The position numbers and the translations under genes were made by a program. Positions 1 to 11,050 of a DNA stretch of 13,930 nt are shown here, in pieces. The DNA is from an uncultured Pseudomonas sp. (GTDB taxonomy: Bacteria; Pseudomonadota; Gammaproteobacteria; Pseudomonadales; Pseudomonadaceae), in assembly GCF_946885955.1 (NCBI RefSeq), contig NZ_CAMPHI010000077.1:1-13930 (forward strand), given 5' to 3'. A model generated the notes under the pieces. That model saw only the letters and a program-made list of their open reading frames with translations. It was not told the DNA's origin and searched no databases. Each line of letters begins with the position of its first letter. The stretch's first letter is position 1.

Positions 1-472
1 GGCCGAGCATGCGGTCGGAGTCGCGTACCGAGGAAACTTCCGGGTTGGTCACGACTATCGCCTCATCGGCGAAGTACATGGCCAGGTGGGCGCCTTTCTC
101 GATACCGGCCGGCGAGTCGCAGACCACGTATTCGAAATCCCCACGCAGTTCCTCGATGACCTTTTCCACGCCTTCTTCGGTCAGCGCGTCTTTGTCGCGG
201 GTTTGGCTGGCGGCCAGTACGTAGAGGTTTTCCAGGCGCTTGTCTTTGATCAGCGCCTGCTTCAGCGTGGCTTCGCCGTTGACCACGTTGACGAAGTCGT
301 ACACCACGCGGCGTTCGCAGCCCATGATCAGGTCGAGGTTACGCAGGCCGACGTCGAAGTCGACGATGACTGTCTTGTGGCCGCGCAGGGCGAGACCGGT
401 ACCGATGGCGGCGCTGGTGGTGGTTTTACCGACGCCACCCTTGCCGGAAGTGACTACGAGGATCTTGGCCAA
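1..472 (-). CDS. minD: Septum site-determining ATPase MinD (5' part, runs off left edge)
   Basis: MinD is a membrane-associated ParA/MinD-type ATPase. With MinC it blocks FtsZ assembly away from midcell, and MinE drives its pole-to-pole oscillation. The first 157 codons are present; the family is about 270 residues, so the C-terminal half including the membrane-targeting helix lies outside the window. A deviant Walker A motif, KGGVGKTT, sits at residues 11-18 (signature Lys11 and Lys16). The VDFDVGLRNLDL switch segment (Asp38, Asp40) follows, and the Walker B region VVCDSPAG is around Asp119. The start must be the rare codon TTG (472-470): it gives the expected N-terminus MAKILVVTSGKGG, has an AGGGTGA ribosome-binding site just upstream, and the nearby GTG is out of frame. 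It lies 102 bp downstream of minC on the same strand, as in a minCD(E) operon. The identification is very secure; the start is secure from homology recalled from memory. Confidence 0.97.
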   Translation of the reverse strand, partial: MAKILVVTSGKGGVGKTTTSAAIGTGLALRGHKTVIVDFDVGLRNLDLIMGCERRVVYDFVNVVNGEATLKQALIKDKRLENLYVLAASQTRDKDALTEEGVEKVIEELRGDFEYVVCDSPAGIEKGAHLAMYFADEAIVVTNPEVSSVRDSDRMLG

Positions 473-574
473 GGTGGTTCACCCTAAAAATATGAAAAAT
501 AACGCGGGAATTCGCAGCCGGTGGAGGCTCTGAGGGCCTGTTTTTTGTGTCCCTGAAAGTGGCGGCAGTATCCG

Positions 575-1309
575 TTAAAGGCGGGTGATGTTCAACACAT
601 CACCCGACAGGTTGACATGCACCGACTGCCCCCACAGCGGGTCGCGGCGCAGGTCTTCGGCGGTCTTGTAGTGCCCGGCGATCGACAATAATTCGGCGCC
701 CATTTGTTGGCAGAAAATCCGCGCCGAGCCGTTGCCTTTGATGCCGGCCAGTGCCCGGCCGCGCATCGGCGCGTAAACATGGATATTGCCGTCGGCGAGA
801 AGTTCCGCGCCGGCACTGACCGGCGCCAGGACGATCAGGTCGCAGGCCTGGGCGTAGATCTGCTGGCCGCCACGCACCGGGCTGGTGATCACCTTGCTCG
901 GCCGCAGTTCGGGCTCGGGCGGCTTTTCCGGTTTTTTCGTGGCGCCTTGGTTCGGGTCGAGCGGACGTTCGCGTGCGCCCGAGGGCGGCAATACCGGCAA
1001 GTCGAGGGCGCTGGCGGCGGCGATGTCGTCTTCGCGGTTGGCGCGTACCGCCAGGGTGCGCAGGCCATGGCTGCGGCACACGGTCATCAGTGCGGCGAGG
1101 TCGAGGACACCTTCGCCTTCCGGCAGCTTGTCCAGGGCCAGCACCAGCGGAGTGTTGCTGAAGAAGTTCGGCGCCTGGGCGACTTTCGCGGCCAGTTGCT
1201 GGTCGAGGCGCGCGAGGTCGTTATGCGCCAGCTCCATCACGGTGATGGCGAGCATGCTGCCTTTTAGCTGGAATACGGGATCTTGGTCGAGTAGGTCGGC
1301 TTGGCTCAT
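575..1309 (-). CDS. minC: Septum site-determining protein MinC
   Basis: MinC inhibits division by destabilising FtsZ polymers away from midcell and is recruited to the membrane by MinD. The protein has 244 residues. An N-terminal FtsZ-inhibiting domain (about 1-105) contains [16 protein letters not shown] proline- and charge-rich linker spans about 108-138. The C-terminal beta-helix domain (about 140-244) carries the MinD-binding and dimerisation signatures RGGQQIYA (146-153) and [17 protein letters not shown] (173-189). The linker seems shorter than that of P. aeruginosa MinC as I remember it, so the whole protein is somewhat shorter. The ATG at 1309 has only a weak purine-poor ribosome-binding region upstream, but the N-terminus [18 protein letters not shown] matches the family. 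It is the first gene of the min operon, divergent from the lipid A acyltransferase gene across about 150 bp. Confidence 0.97.
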   Translation of the reverse strand: MSQADLLDQDPVFQLKGSMLAITVMELAHNDLARLDQQLAAKVAQAPNFFSNTPLVLALDKLPEGEGVLDLAALMTVCRSHGLRTLAVRANREDDIAAASALDLPVLPPSGARERPLDPNQGATKKPEKPPEPELRPSKVITSPVRGGQQIYAQACDLIVLAPVSAGAELLADGNIHVYAPMRGRALAGIKGNGSARIFCQQMGAELLSIAGHYKTAEDLRRDPLWGQSVHVNLSGDVLNITRL

Positions 1310-1353
1310 GGTTTGTCTGGGGCGGCCTTGGCGGCTGATTAAAATAACTCGGA

Positions 1354-1382
1354 CTTATAGCGAGAACGCCGCCCGCCCGCAA
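1354..1382 (-). promoter_or_regulatory. Candidate sigma-70 promoter for minCD
   Basis: On the minus strand, TTGCGG (1382-1377) and TATAAG (1359-1354) are separated by exactly 17 bp, about 45 bp upstream of the minC start. The match to TTGACA/TATAAT is moderate at -35 and good at -10. It is inferred from sequence alone. Confidence 0.45.
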
Positions 1383-1417
1383 GTTGACGCGGCCCAAGCG
1401 AGACGGCGGCGAAGTCC

Positions 1418-1426
1418 TGATAGAAT
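1418..1426 (+). promoter_or_regulatory. Candidate extended -10 promoter for the lipid A acyltransferase gene
   Basis: TGATAGAAT fits the extended -10 pattern TGnTAnAAT and lies 33 bp upstream of the ATG at 1460. No good -35 is found at 16-18 bp (a TTGACG at 1384 is too far, 31 bp), which is typical of extended -10 promoters. It lies in the divergent minC/lpxL intergenic region. Confidence 0.4.
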
Positions 1427-1459
1427 GCCGGGTTTTATGTTTGCTGCCCGGAATCGTTG

Positions 1460-2389
1460 ATGAATCGTCCCGAATTTAAAGCCGCCTTCCTGCACCCGCG
1501 TTATTGGCCGTTATGGCTGGGTATGGGCCTGTTATGGCTGCTGGCGCAATTGCCTTATCCGCTGTTGATGCGCATGGGGCGTGGGCTCGGTGCGGTGATG
1601 TTCCGCCTGGCCGGTTCGCGGCGCAAGATCGCCGCGCGCAATCTCGAACTGTGCTTCCCGGAGCTGGCGGCGAGCGAGCGCGAGCGGTTGCTGCGGGAGA
1701 ATTTCGCCTCCACCGGGATGACCTTCTTCGAGATGGCGATCAGTTGGTGGTGGCCGGCCGCGCGTTTGCGCAAGCTGGGGCGGATCGACGGGCTCGAACA
1801 CATCCGCCAGGCCGAGGCCGATGGCCAGGGCGTGCTGCTGATGGCCATGCACTTCACCACCCTGGAAATGGGCGGCGGCTTGCTCGGCATGCAGCAGGAC
1901 ATGTACGGCATGTATCGCCCGCATAAGAATCCGCTGTTCGACTATATCCAGCGCCGTGGCCGCGAACAGCGCCTGCTGGGTGTGGTCGAGCGCGACGATG
2001 TGCGCGGCATGCTCAAACTGCTGCGTGCCGGCGGGGTGATCTGGTATGCGCCGGACCAGGACTATGGCGCCCAGCGCAGCGTTTTCGTGCCGCTGTTCGG
2101 GATTCCCGCGGCGACCGTGACCGCCACCAGTAAATTCGCCCGTCTGGGCAAGGCGCGGGTGATTCCCTTTACCCAGGAACGCTTGGCCGATGGTTCGGGC
2201 TACCGCCTGACCGTGCATCCGCCCCTCGCGGATTTTCCTGGGGAGAGCGAGGAGGCCGACTGCCTGCGCGTCAATCAATGGATCGAGCGCGCCATCCGCC
2301 AGCATCCCGAGCAGTACCTCTGGGCTCACCGGCGTTTCAAGACGCGTCCGCCGGGCGAGGCCAAGCTCTATAAAAAGCGGCGCGGTTAG
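1460..2389 (+). CDS. lpxL: Lipid A biosynthesis late acyltransferase (LpxL/HtrB family)
   Basis: This is an inner-membrane enzyme that adds a secondary acyl chain (laurate-type) from acyl-ACP to lipid A during the last steps of the Raetz pathway. The 309-residue length is normal. A single hydrophobic anchor is seen at about residues 16-35 (WPLWLGMGLLWLLAQLPYPL). The catalytic HX4(D/E) motif is HFTTLE, His131-Glu136. The family signatures YRPHKNP (152-158) and APDQDYG (197-203) follow. ATG 1460 is preferred to the in-frame TTG three bases earlier; a GGAA at 1450-1453 is a modest ribosome-binding site. In P. aeruginosa, as I recall, a homologue (PA3242) also sits next to minC, so this is a conserved neighbourhood. 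Which acyl position it modifies cannot be read from sequence; Pseudomonas carries two HtrB-type paralogues with different site preferences. Confidence 0.93.
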   Translation: MNRPEFKAAFLHPRYWPLWLGMGLLWLLAQLPYPLLMRMGRGLGAVMFRLAGSRRKIAARNLELCFPELAASERERLLRENFASTGMTFFEMAISWWWPAARLRKLGRIDGLEHIRQAEADGQGVLLMAMHFTTLEMGGGLLGMQQDMYGMYRPHKNPLFDYIQRRGREQRLLGVVERDDVRGMLKLLRAGGVIWYAPDQDYGAQRSVFVPLFGIPAATVTATSKFARLGKARVIPFTQERLADGSGYRLTVHPPLADFPGESEEADCLRVNQWIERAIRQHPEQYLWAHRRFKTRPPGEAKLYKKRRG

Positions 2390-2449
2390 CCCGCTGTTGA
2401 AATCGTCCGGGTGGCCGATAAGCCGGTTGGGGATGGCGCCTGCGGGTGC

Positions 2450-2490
2450 CTCGCTTCGCGGATTGGCGGCAAGCCCGCCGGGCCGGGCGC
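2450..2490. other. Short intergenic region with GC-rich palindrome and possible promoter
   Basis: The 149-bp gap between the acyltransferase and patatin genes contains a GC-rich stretch with GGCGG-caag-CCCGCC type complementarity around 2466-2480, possibly a REP remnant. A TATACT (2509-2514) could be the -10 of the patatin gene promoter, but I see no matching -35. There is no T-run, so it is not called a terminator. Confidence 0.25.
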
Positions 2491-2538
2491 TGATGGCGCA
2501 GCGGCCTCTATACTCCCTGTATCAGTGTGGAACCGTTT

Positions 2539-3741
2539 ATGAGTGAAATTGCTTCCCCACAGCCAGCGGTCACCGGTCTTATCCTTTCCGGCGGCGGTGC
2601 GCGGGCGGCCTATCAGGTGGGTGTGTTGGCGGCGATCGCCGATCTGCTGCCGGATGCCGCACAAAACCCGTTTCCGGTAATCGTCGGTACCTCGGCCGGC
2701 GCGATCAATGCGGTGGGCCTTGCCTGTGGTGCGATGCATTTCAGCGAATCGATCCATCGGCTGACCCGGGTCTGGCAGAATTTCCATACTCATCAGGTAT
2801 ATCGCAGCGATTGGCCCGGCGTGCTGCGTCAGGCCAGTCGCTTTATCGGCCATAGCCTGCTGGGCCTGGGCGGCGAGGTGCCGGTGGCGTTGCTGGATAG
2901 CCGGCCGTTGCGCGAACTGTTGTCGCGCGAGCTGGATATGTCGGGGATCGCCGCGGCGGTGCGCCATCGGCAGTTACGGGCGGTGGCGGTGACCGCCTTC
3001 GGCTACGAGTCGGGCCAGGCGGTGACCTTCTATCAGGGCCGGGCGACCATCGACCCCTGGTTCCGCCATCGCCGGGTCGGCGTGCCGACGCGCCTGTCGG
3101 TCGATCATCTATTGGCCAGCGCCTCGATTCCGTTGATCTTTCCGCCGGTGAAAATCAACCGCGAATACTTCGGCGACGGCGCCACGCGCCAGTCCGCGCC
3201 GATCAGCCCGGCGTTGCACCTGGGCGCCACGCGGGTGCTGGTGGTCGGGGTCAGCGGCAACCCGCAGGGCGATCAGGCCAATACGTTGCAGGTGCGGGCG
3301 CAGTCGGGCAAGCCGCCGAGCCTGGCGCAGATCAGCGGGCACATGCTCAACAGCACCTTTATCGACAGCTTGGAAGGCGATATCGAATTGCTCGAACGCC
3401 TCAATCGCATGAGCCGCCTGATTCCCCAGGAGCTGCACCCGCGGGGGCTGGGCCTGACGCCAGTGGAGGTGCTGGTGGTGTCGCCGAGCCAGCCGCTGGA
3501 GGATATCGCCGCGCGCCATCGCAGCGAGCTGCCGATCGCGCTGCGCATGTTCCTGCGCGGGCCGGGTGCGACCAAGGTTAGCGGCGCTGGGGTATTGAGT
3601 TATCTGCTGTTCGAGGCGGGCTACTGCAACGAGCTGATCGAGCTGGGCTATCAGGACGCCATGGCGAAAAAAGCCGAGTTGATCGATTTTCTCGGTCTGG
3701 CCCATGCGCCGCTGGCTCAACCCGTCGCGCAGCCGGCATAG
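2539..3741 (+). CDS. Patatin-like phospholipase family protein
   Basis: This is a predicted serine lipid acyl hydrolase with the patatin fold. All parts of the catalytic dyad are visible: the oxyanion loop SGGGARAAYQ (residues 17-26, with Arg22), the nucleophile elbow GTSAG (50-54, Ser52), and the DGA motif with Asp213 in YFGDGATRQSAP. It is 400 residues with no signal peptide or beta-barrel domain, so it is likely cytoplasmic or peripheral, unlike the secreted PlpD type. The C-terminal part (about 250-400) has no motif I recognise. ATG 2539 is chosen because GGAA lies 6 bases upstream and the oxyanion loop is close to the N-terminus as usual; an in-frame GTG at 2527 is less likely. It follows the lipid A acyltransferase on the same strand, as PA3241 follows PA3242 in my recollection of P. 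aeruginosa. A role in envelope lipid turnover is only a guess from this context; the substrate is unknown. Confidence 0.9.
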   Translation: MSEIASPQPAVTGLILSGGGARAAYQVGVLAAIADLLPDAAQNPFPVIVGTSAGAINAVGLACGAMHFSESIHRLTRVWQNFHTHQVYRSDWPGVLRQASRFIGHSLLGLGGEVPVALLDSRPLRELLSRELDMSGIAAAVRHRQLRAVAVTAFGYESGQAVTFYQGRATIDPWFRHRRVGVPTRLSVDHLLASASIPLIFPPVKINREYFGDGATRQSAPISPALHLGATRVLVVGVSGNPQGDQANTLQVRAQSGKPPSLAQISGHMLNSTFIDSLEGDIELLERLNRMSRLIPQELHPRGLGLTPVEVLVVSPSQPLEDIAARHRSELPIALRMFLRGPGATKVSGAGVLSYLLFEAGYCNELIELGYQDAMAKKAELIDFLGLAHAPLAQPVAQPA

Positions 3742-3771
3742 CGCAACCAAGCCCATGCCTAAGGTGGCCCG

Positions 3772-3841
3772 GTAGCCCGGATGCAATCCGGGGAGCGGTC
3801 GGTCAGGCGCAGAATTTCTCCCGGATTTCATCCGGGCTACG
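3772..3841. repeat. REP doublet (REPIN-like), GTAGCCCGGAT family
   Basis: Two hairpins are arranged head to head. Left: GTAG then CCCGGAT-GCA-ATCCGGG (3776-3792). Right: CCCGGAT-TTC-ATCCGGG (3820-3836) then CTAC. Each 7-bp stem is perfect. The two arms are also complementary to each other over about 23 bp with one mismatch and one indel, so the block can fold as one long cruciform. The GTAG foot is the hallmark of REP units acted on by REP-associated tyrosine transposases (known from E. coli TnpA-REP). A related pair lies at 12091-12160. Confidence 0.85.
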
Positions 3842-3847
3842 AAGATA

Positions 3848-3863
3848 GGGGCTTAGCCGCGAT
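3848..3863 (+). repeat. Short dispersed element GGGGCTTAGCCGCGAT
   Basis: This 16-bp segment recurs with a single inserted T at 13507-13523 (GGGGCTTTAGCCGCGAT). The core GGCT-t-AGCC is a tiny hairpin. It resembles the abundant Pseudomonas REP core that reads gggcttgcccgcga, so it is probably a divergent or orphan REP. Confidence 0.5.
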
Positions 3864-3898
3864 TGGCGGTGGGGCAATTCGTAGCCGAATTGCGCCAA
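3863..3898. repeat. Bulged hairpin around CAATTCG-TAGC-CGAATTG
   Basis: CAATTCG (3875-3881) pairs perfectly with CGAATTG (3886-3892). TTGGCG (3863-3868) also pairs with CGCCAA (3893-3898) if about 6 bases bulge on the left. There is no T-run after it, so it is not a canonical terminator. It is probably another member of the intergenic palindrome set. Confidence 0.55.
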
Positions 3899-4035
3899 GG
3901 CTTATCCAGGCTGTGCGTCATCTATAAATAGCTCCTGCCTATCAAATTGATGTGCCTCTTGCGCCGATAAAACCCTGCGCGTGACCCCCGAAGAAATTGC
4001 CCGGCCTGCGCGCCGTAATGGCGAACTGCGTTTAA

Positions 4036-5439
<1,404 letters not shown>

Positions 5440-5612
5440 GTCGACGCCCCGGGTAGCCGTTGACGGCGCTCGGGGCGCGCTTGCCCGGCCCAGGGATGGG
5501 GCGGGCGAACTGCAGGGATGACTGTCTCCGTGTGTGCTGCGGCCTTTGGCCGCGGTTTTCTCTGAGCGGCTCGTGCGAGCTGCTTGGAGCTTTTATTAGA
5601 AGGAGTGACACC
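5440..5612 (+). other. aruC-aruF intergenic region with repeated AGGGATG motif
   Basis: This 173-bp gap inside the operon has no plausible gene. It contains a GC palindrome (GCCCGGCCC-agggat-GGGGCGGGC, 5483-5506), a second CAGGGATG at 5513-5520, then a terminator-like hairpin (5537-5559, listed separately) and the AGGAG ribosome-binding site of aruF. Hairpins with an AGGGAT loop resemble a repeat I have seen in other Pseudomonas intergenic DNA; the family assignment is tentative. Confidence 0.45.
5537..5559 (+). terminator. Intrinsic terminator-like hairpin between aruC and aruF
   Basis: CTGCGGCC (5537-5544), loop TTT, GGCCGCGG (5548-5555) forms an 8-bp stem with one G-T wobble. It is followed at once by TTTTCTCT. 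The U-tract is short, so termination would be partial. It could lower expression of aruFGDBE relative to aruC, or mark a processing site. Activity is inferred from structure only. Confidence 0.5.
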
Positions 5613-6629
5613 ATGCTGGTGATGCGCCCCGCGCAAATGGCCGACCTCGCTGAAGTGCAGCGCCTGGCCGCGGATAGCCCGGTTGGTGTGACTTCACTGC
5701 CGGACGACGCCGAGCGCCTGAGCGAGAAGATCGCGGCCTCGGAAGCCTCGTTTTCCGCGGAAGTCAGTTTCAATGGCGAAGAGAGCTACTTCTTCGTTCT
5801 CGAGGATAGCGACAGCGAGCGTCTGGTCGGCTGCTCCGCGATCGTCGCCTCGGCCGGCTATTCCGAGCCGTTCTACAGCTTTCGCAACGAGACCTTCGTG
5901 CACAACTCGCGCGAGTTGAAGATCCACAACAAGATCCATGTGCTTTCGTTGTGCCACGACCTCACCGGCAACAGCCTGCTGACCAGCTTCTATATCGAGC
6001 GGCCGCTGGTCGAAACCGAGTACGCCGAGCTGAACTCCCGCGCACGTCTGCTGTTCGTTGCCGCGCACCCGGAGCGTTTCGCCGATGCGATGGTGGTGGA
6101 AATCGTCGGCCACAGCGACGAGTCCGGCGATTCGCCGTTCTGGGATGCGGTGGGGCGCAACTTCTTCGACATGAGCTACACCGACGCCGAGCGCCTGTCC
6201 GGGCTGAAGAGCCGGACCTTCCTCGCCGAGCTGATGCCGCATTACCCGATCTACGTGCCGCTGCTGCCGGATGAGGCGCAGGAGGCCATGGGCCAGGTTC
6301 ACCCGCGGGCGCAGATCACCTTCGATATCCTGATGCGCGAAGGCTTCGAGACCGACAACTACATCGATATTTTCGATGGCGGTCCGACCCTGCACGCGCG
6401 CACCTCGGGCATTCGCTCGATTGCCCAGAGCCGCGTGGTGCCGGTGCGCTTCGGCGAGCCGGGCAAAGGCGGGCGCCCCTATCTGGTGAGCAATGGCCTG
6501 CTGCAGGATTTCCGTGCGGTGGTCGCCGAGCTCGACTGGGTGCCGGGTAAGCCGGTCACCCTCAGCCTGGAGGCCGCCGAAGCCCTGGGCGTCGGCGAAG
6601 GCTCCAGCGTGCGCTTGGTGGCGGTATGA
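5613..6629 (+). CDS. aruF: Arginine/ornithine N-succinyltransferase, alpha (AI) subunit AruF
   Basis: AruF and AruG together form the succinyltransferase that moves a succinyl group from succinyl-CoA to the alpha-amino group of arginine or ornithine, the first step of the AST pathway. AruF has 338 residues, exactly the same length as AruG. The two share the block order DLTGNS (116-121), SPFWDAVGRNFF (174-185), FLAELMPHYPIY (203-214) and FDGGPTL (254-260), showing that they arose by duplication. Enterics use a single protein (AstA) of similar size. ATG 5613 has AGGAG 7 bases upstream. Upstream in-frame codons running to 5460 would add a basic, non-conserved stretch and are rejected. It is the second gene of the operon, 173 bp after aruC and 94 bp before aruG. 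Confidence 0.95.
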   Translation: MLVMRPAQMADLAEVQRLAADSPVGVTSLPDDAERLSEKIAASEASFSAEVSFNGEESYFFVLEDSDSERLVGCSAIVASAGYSEPFYSFRNETFVHNSRELKIHNKIHVLSLCHDLTGNSLLTSFYIERPLVETEYAELNSRARLLFVAAHPERFADAMVVEIVGHSDESGDSPFWDAVGRNFFDMSYTDAERLSGLKSRTFLAELMPHYPIYVPLLPDEAQEAMGQVHPRAQITFDILMREGFETDNYIDIFDGGPTLHARTSGIRSIAQSRVVPVRFGEPGKGGRPYLVSNGLLQDFRAVVAELDWVPGKPVTLSLEAAEALGVGEGSSVRLVAV

Positions 6630-6638
6630 GTCGCGACG

Positions 6639-6666
6639 ATAAGCGGCAAGCCATAAGCGGCAAGCC
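6639..6666 (+). repeat. Perfect 14-bp tandem repeat in the aruF-aruG gap
   Basis: ATAAGCGGCAAGCC occurs twice with no spacer (6639-6652 and 6653-6666). Its AAGCGGCAAGC core can pair imperfectly with GCTTGCTGC at 6687-6695, giving a hairpin before the aruG ribosome-binding site. The AAGC/GCTT style of repeat is familiar from Pseudomonas intergenic regions. There is no T-run and no open reading frame. Confidence 0.7.
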
Positions 6667-6723
6667 CCTGTGCATTTCAACTTGTAGCTTGCTGCCTGTC
6701 CCTTGCAGCTGTCTGGAGGACCT

Positions 6724-7740
6724 ATGATCGTTCGCCCCGTCCGCAGTGCCGATCTTCCGGCTTTGATCGACCTGGCGCGTAGTACCGGCGCGGGCCTGAC
6801 CACTTTGCCGGCCAACGAGGAGCGCCTGGCGCACCGGGTCGGCTGGGCGGAGAAGACCTTCCGTGGCGAGGCCGAGCGCGCCGATGCCGATTATCTGTTC
6901 GTGCTGGAGAACGACGCTGGCGAGGTCGTGGGTATTTCCGCGGTGGCCGGCGCGGTCGGCCTGCGTGAGCCCTGGTACAACTACCGGGTCGGGTTGACCG
7001 TCAGCGCCTCCCAGGAACTCAATATCCACCGGCAGATACCCACGCTGTTTCTGGCCAACGACCTGACCGGCAACTCCGAGCTGTGCTCGCTGTTTCTGCG
7101 TGCCGATCACCGCAGCGGGCTCAATGGTCGTTTGCTGTCGAAGGCGCGCTTCCTGTTCATCGCCGAGTTCCGTGAGTTGTTCGGCGACAAGGTGATCGCC
7201 GAGATGCGCGGCATGTCCGACGAACAGGGCCGCTCGCCGTTCTGGGAAAGTCTGGGCCGGCACTTCTTCAAGATGGAGTTCTCCCAGGCCGATTACCTCA
7301 CCGGTGTGGGCAACAAGGCCTTCATCGCCGAATTGATGCCGAAGTTTCCGCTGTACACCTGCTTCCTCTCCGAGGACGCGCGCAACATCATCGGTCGCGT
7401 GCACCCGGACACCGAGCCGGCGCTGACCATGCTCAAGGGCGAAGGCTTCAGTTACCAGGGCTATGTGGACATTTTCGACGCAGGCCCGGCGATCGAGGCG
7501 GAAACGGCCAAGGTCCGGGCGATCCGCGACAGCCAGAGCCTGGTTTTGGCCGTGGGCACACCGGGCGACGACGCCGCCGCATTCCTGATCCATAACCGCA
7601 AGCGCGAGGATTGCCGTATCACCGTCGGTTCCGCGCGCCTGGCCGCCGGCACCCTGGTGGTCGACCCGCTGACCGCCAAGCGCCTGCAACTGGCGGCGGG
7701 CGATCAGGTGCGTGCGGTGCCGTTGTCCGCACGCGGCTGA
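6724..7740 (+). CDS. aruG: Arginine N-succinyltransferase, beta (AII) subunit AruG
   Basis: This is the second subunit of arginine/ornithine succinyltransferase and paralogue of the gene just before it. At 338 residues it has the same blocks as AruF: DLTGNS (113-118), SPFWESLGRHFF (171-182), FIAELMPKFPLY (200-211) and FDAGPAI (251-257). A conserved VHP (226-228) is shared with AruF VHP at 229-231. A cytoplasmic role is expected, as there is no signal or membrane segment. ATG 6724 follows GGAGGA by 3 bases, a short but strong ribosome-binding site; the in-frame TTG at 6703 is rejected. aruD follows after 91 bp. Function is secure as part of the pair; which residues are catalytic in which subunit cannot be told from the sequence. 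Confidence 0.95.
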   Translation: MIVRPVRSADLPALIDLARSTGAGLTTLPANEERLAHRVGWAEKTFRGEAERADADYLFVLENDAGEVVGISAVAGAVGLREPWYNYRVGLTVSASQELNIHRQIPTLFLANDLTGNSELCSLFLRADHRSGLNGRLLSKARFLFIAEFRELFGDKVIAEMRGMSDEQGRSPFWESLGRHFFKMEFSQADYLTGVGNKAFIAELMPKFPLYTCFLSEDARNIIGRVHPDTEPALTMLKGEGFSYQGYVDIFDAGPAIEAETAKVRAIRDSQSLVLAVGTPGDDAAAFLIHNRKREDCRITVGSARLAAGTLVVDPLTAKRLQLAAGDQVRAVPLSARG

Positions 7741-7781
7741 TCATGCTTGCGGCCCTTGCGGCCGGGGCATAACCGAATCGG

Positions 7782-7804
7782 GCAGCCGGCGTTGCGCCGG
7801 CTGC
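7782..7804 (+). other. Perfect 10-bp stem-loop in the aruG-aruD gap
   Basis: GCAGCCGGCG, loop TTG, CGCCGGCTGC: ten base pairs without mismatch, ending 27 bases before the aruD start. The following bases (AGAATTTGCT) are not a T-tract, so this is more likely an mRNA-stabilising or processing hairpin than a terminator. Just upstream, TTGCGGCC is repeated (7747-7754 and 7756-7763). Confidence 0.6.
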
Positions 7805-7825
7805 AGAATTTGCTGGGAGTGATAA

Positions 7826-10656
<2,831 letters not shown>

Positions 10657-10666
10657 GCGGCAAGGT

Positions 10667-10735
10667 CGTAGGGTGGATGTCGCCTTCCACCATTTTTTCG
10701 CCATGTTGGATCGATAAAGCGCGATCCACCCTACG
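10667..10735. repeat. REP doublet (REPIN-like), CGTAGGGTGGAT family
   Basis: A perfect 12-bp inverted repeat, CGTAGGGTGGAT (10667-10678) and ATCCACCCTACG (10724-10735), encloses two smaller hairpins: GGTGG-N10-CCACC on the left and GGATCG-N8-CGATCC (10708-10727) on the right. It sits between aruB and the 94-aa gene, inside the operon. The outer bases carry the GTAG/CTAC feet typical of REP units, but the stem differs from the 3772 and 13293 families. Confidence 0.8.
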
Positions 10736-10755
10736 TCCAGATTTGTGGAGATTTC

Positions 10756-11040
10756 ATGAGCGACGCCCTGCAGTTAGTTCTCGAAGATGAAGATGGCACC
10801 CAGTTGGAAACCTCCTGCACCCGCTTTGCCGTGATCTGGCAGGGCAAGGAAGTGTGGTTCCAACAGGTCGGCAACAATCAGCTGATGATCGGTGTGGATG
10901 TGGAGGAGGGCGATAGCGAGTACGCCAACCTGCTGCTGCGTCCGCTGGCCACCAATCTGGTCAGCTTGGAGTTGGAAATGGAGCCGGCCGAAGCCGGCGA
11001 CGACGAACACATCCACGGCCCAGACTGCAACCACGATTGA
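10756..11040 (+). CDS. Conserved hypothetical protein in the aru operon, HxHGPxCxH tail
   Basis: The function is not recognised. The 94-residue product is acidic and soluble with no signal peptide or membrane helix. Residues 1-75 read as alternating beta-strand material ([35 protein letters not shown]), possibly a small beta-sandwich or barrel. The last 15 residues are flexible and acidic, ending [13 protein letters not shown]; His85, His87, Cys91 and His93 could bind a metal such as Zn or Ni. ATG 10756 has a GGAG about 6 bases upstream. The stop is 10 bases before aruE, so it is surely co-transcribed and probably coupled with it. A gene of similar size (PA0900) lies at the same place in P. 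aeruginosa as I recall, which argues that it is real. A link to the zinc enzyme AruE next door is a guess from position. Confidence 0.85.
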   Translation: MSDALQLVLEDEDGTQLETSCTRFAVIWQGKEVWFQQVGNNQLMIGVDVEEGDSEYANLLLRPLATNLVSLELEMEPAEAGDDEHIHGPDCNHD

Positions 11041-11050
11041 GGTAGCCCCT

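Noticed and set aside
86..487. Plus-strand 133-codon frame at the left edge
   Set aside because: Antisense to minD, which has an unmistakable Walker A motif on the minus strand.
1384..1426. TTGACG / TAGAAT as a standard promoter for the acyltransferase gene
   Set aside because: Spacing is 31 bp, far beyond 16-18 bp. The TGATAGAAT extended -10 alone is kept instead.
5460..5612. N-terminal extension of AruF or a small separate gene in the aruC-aruF gap
   Set aside because: It has no conserved sequence and no ribosome-binding site, and it overlaps the palindromes and the terminator-like hairpin.
6562..7689. 375-codon minus-strand frame opposite aruG
   Set aside because: Shadow of aruG; the product is a His/Gln/Arg/Gly-rich mixture typical of antisense frames in GC-rich genes.
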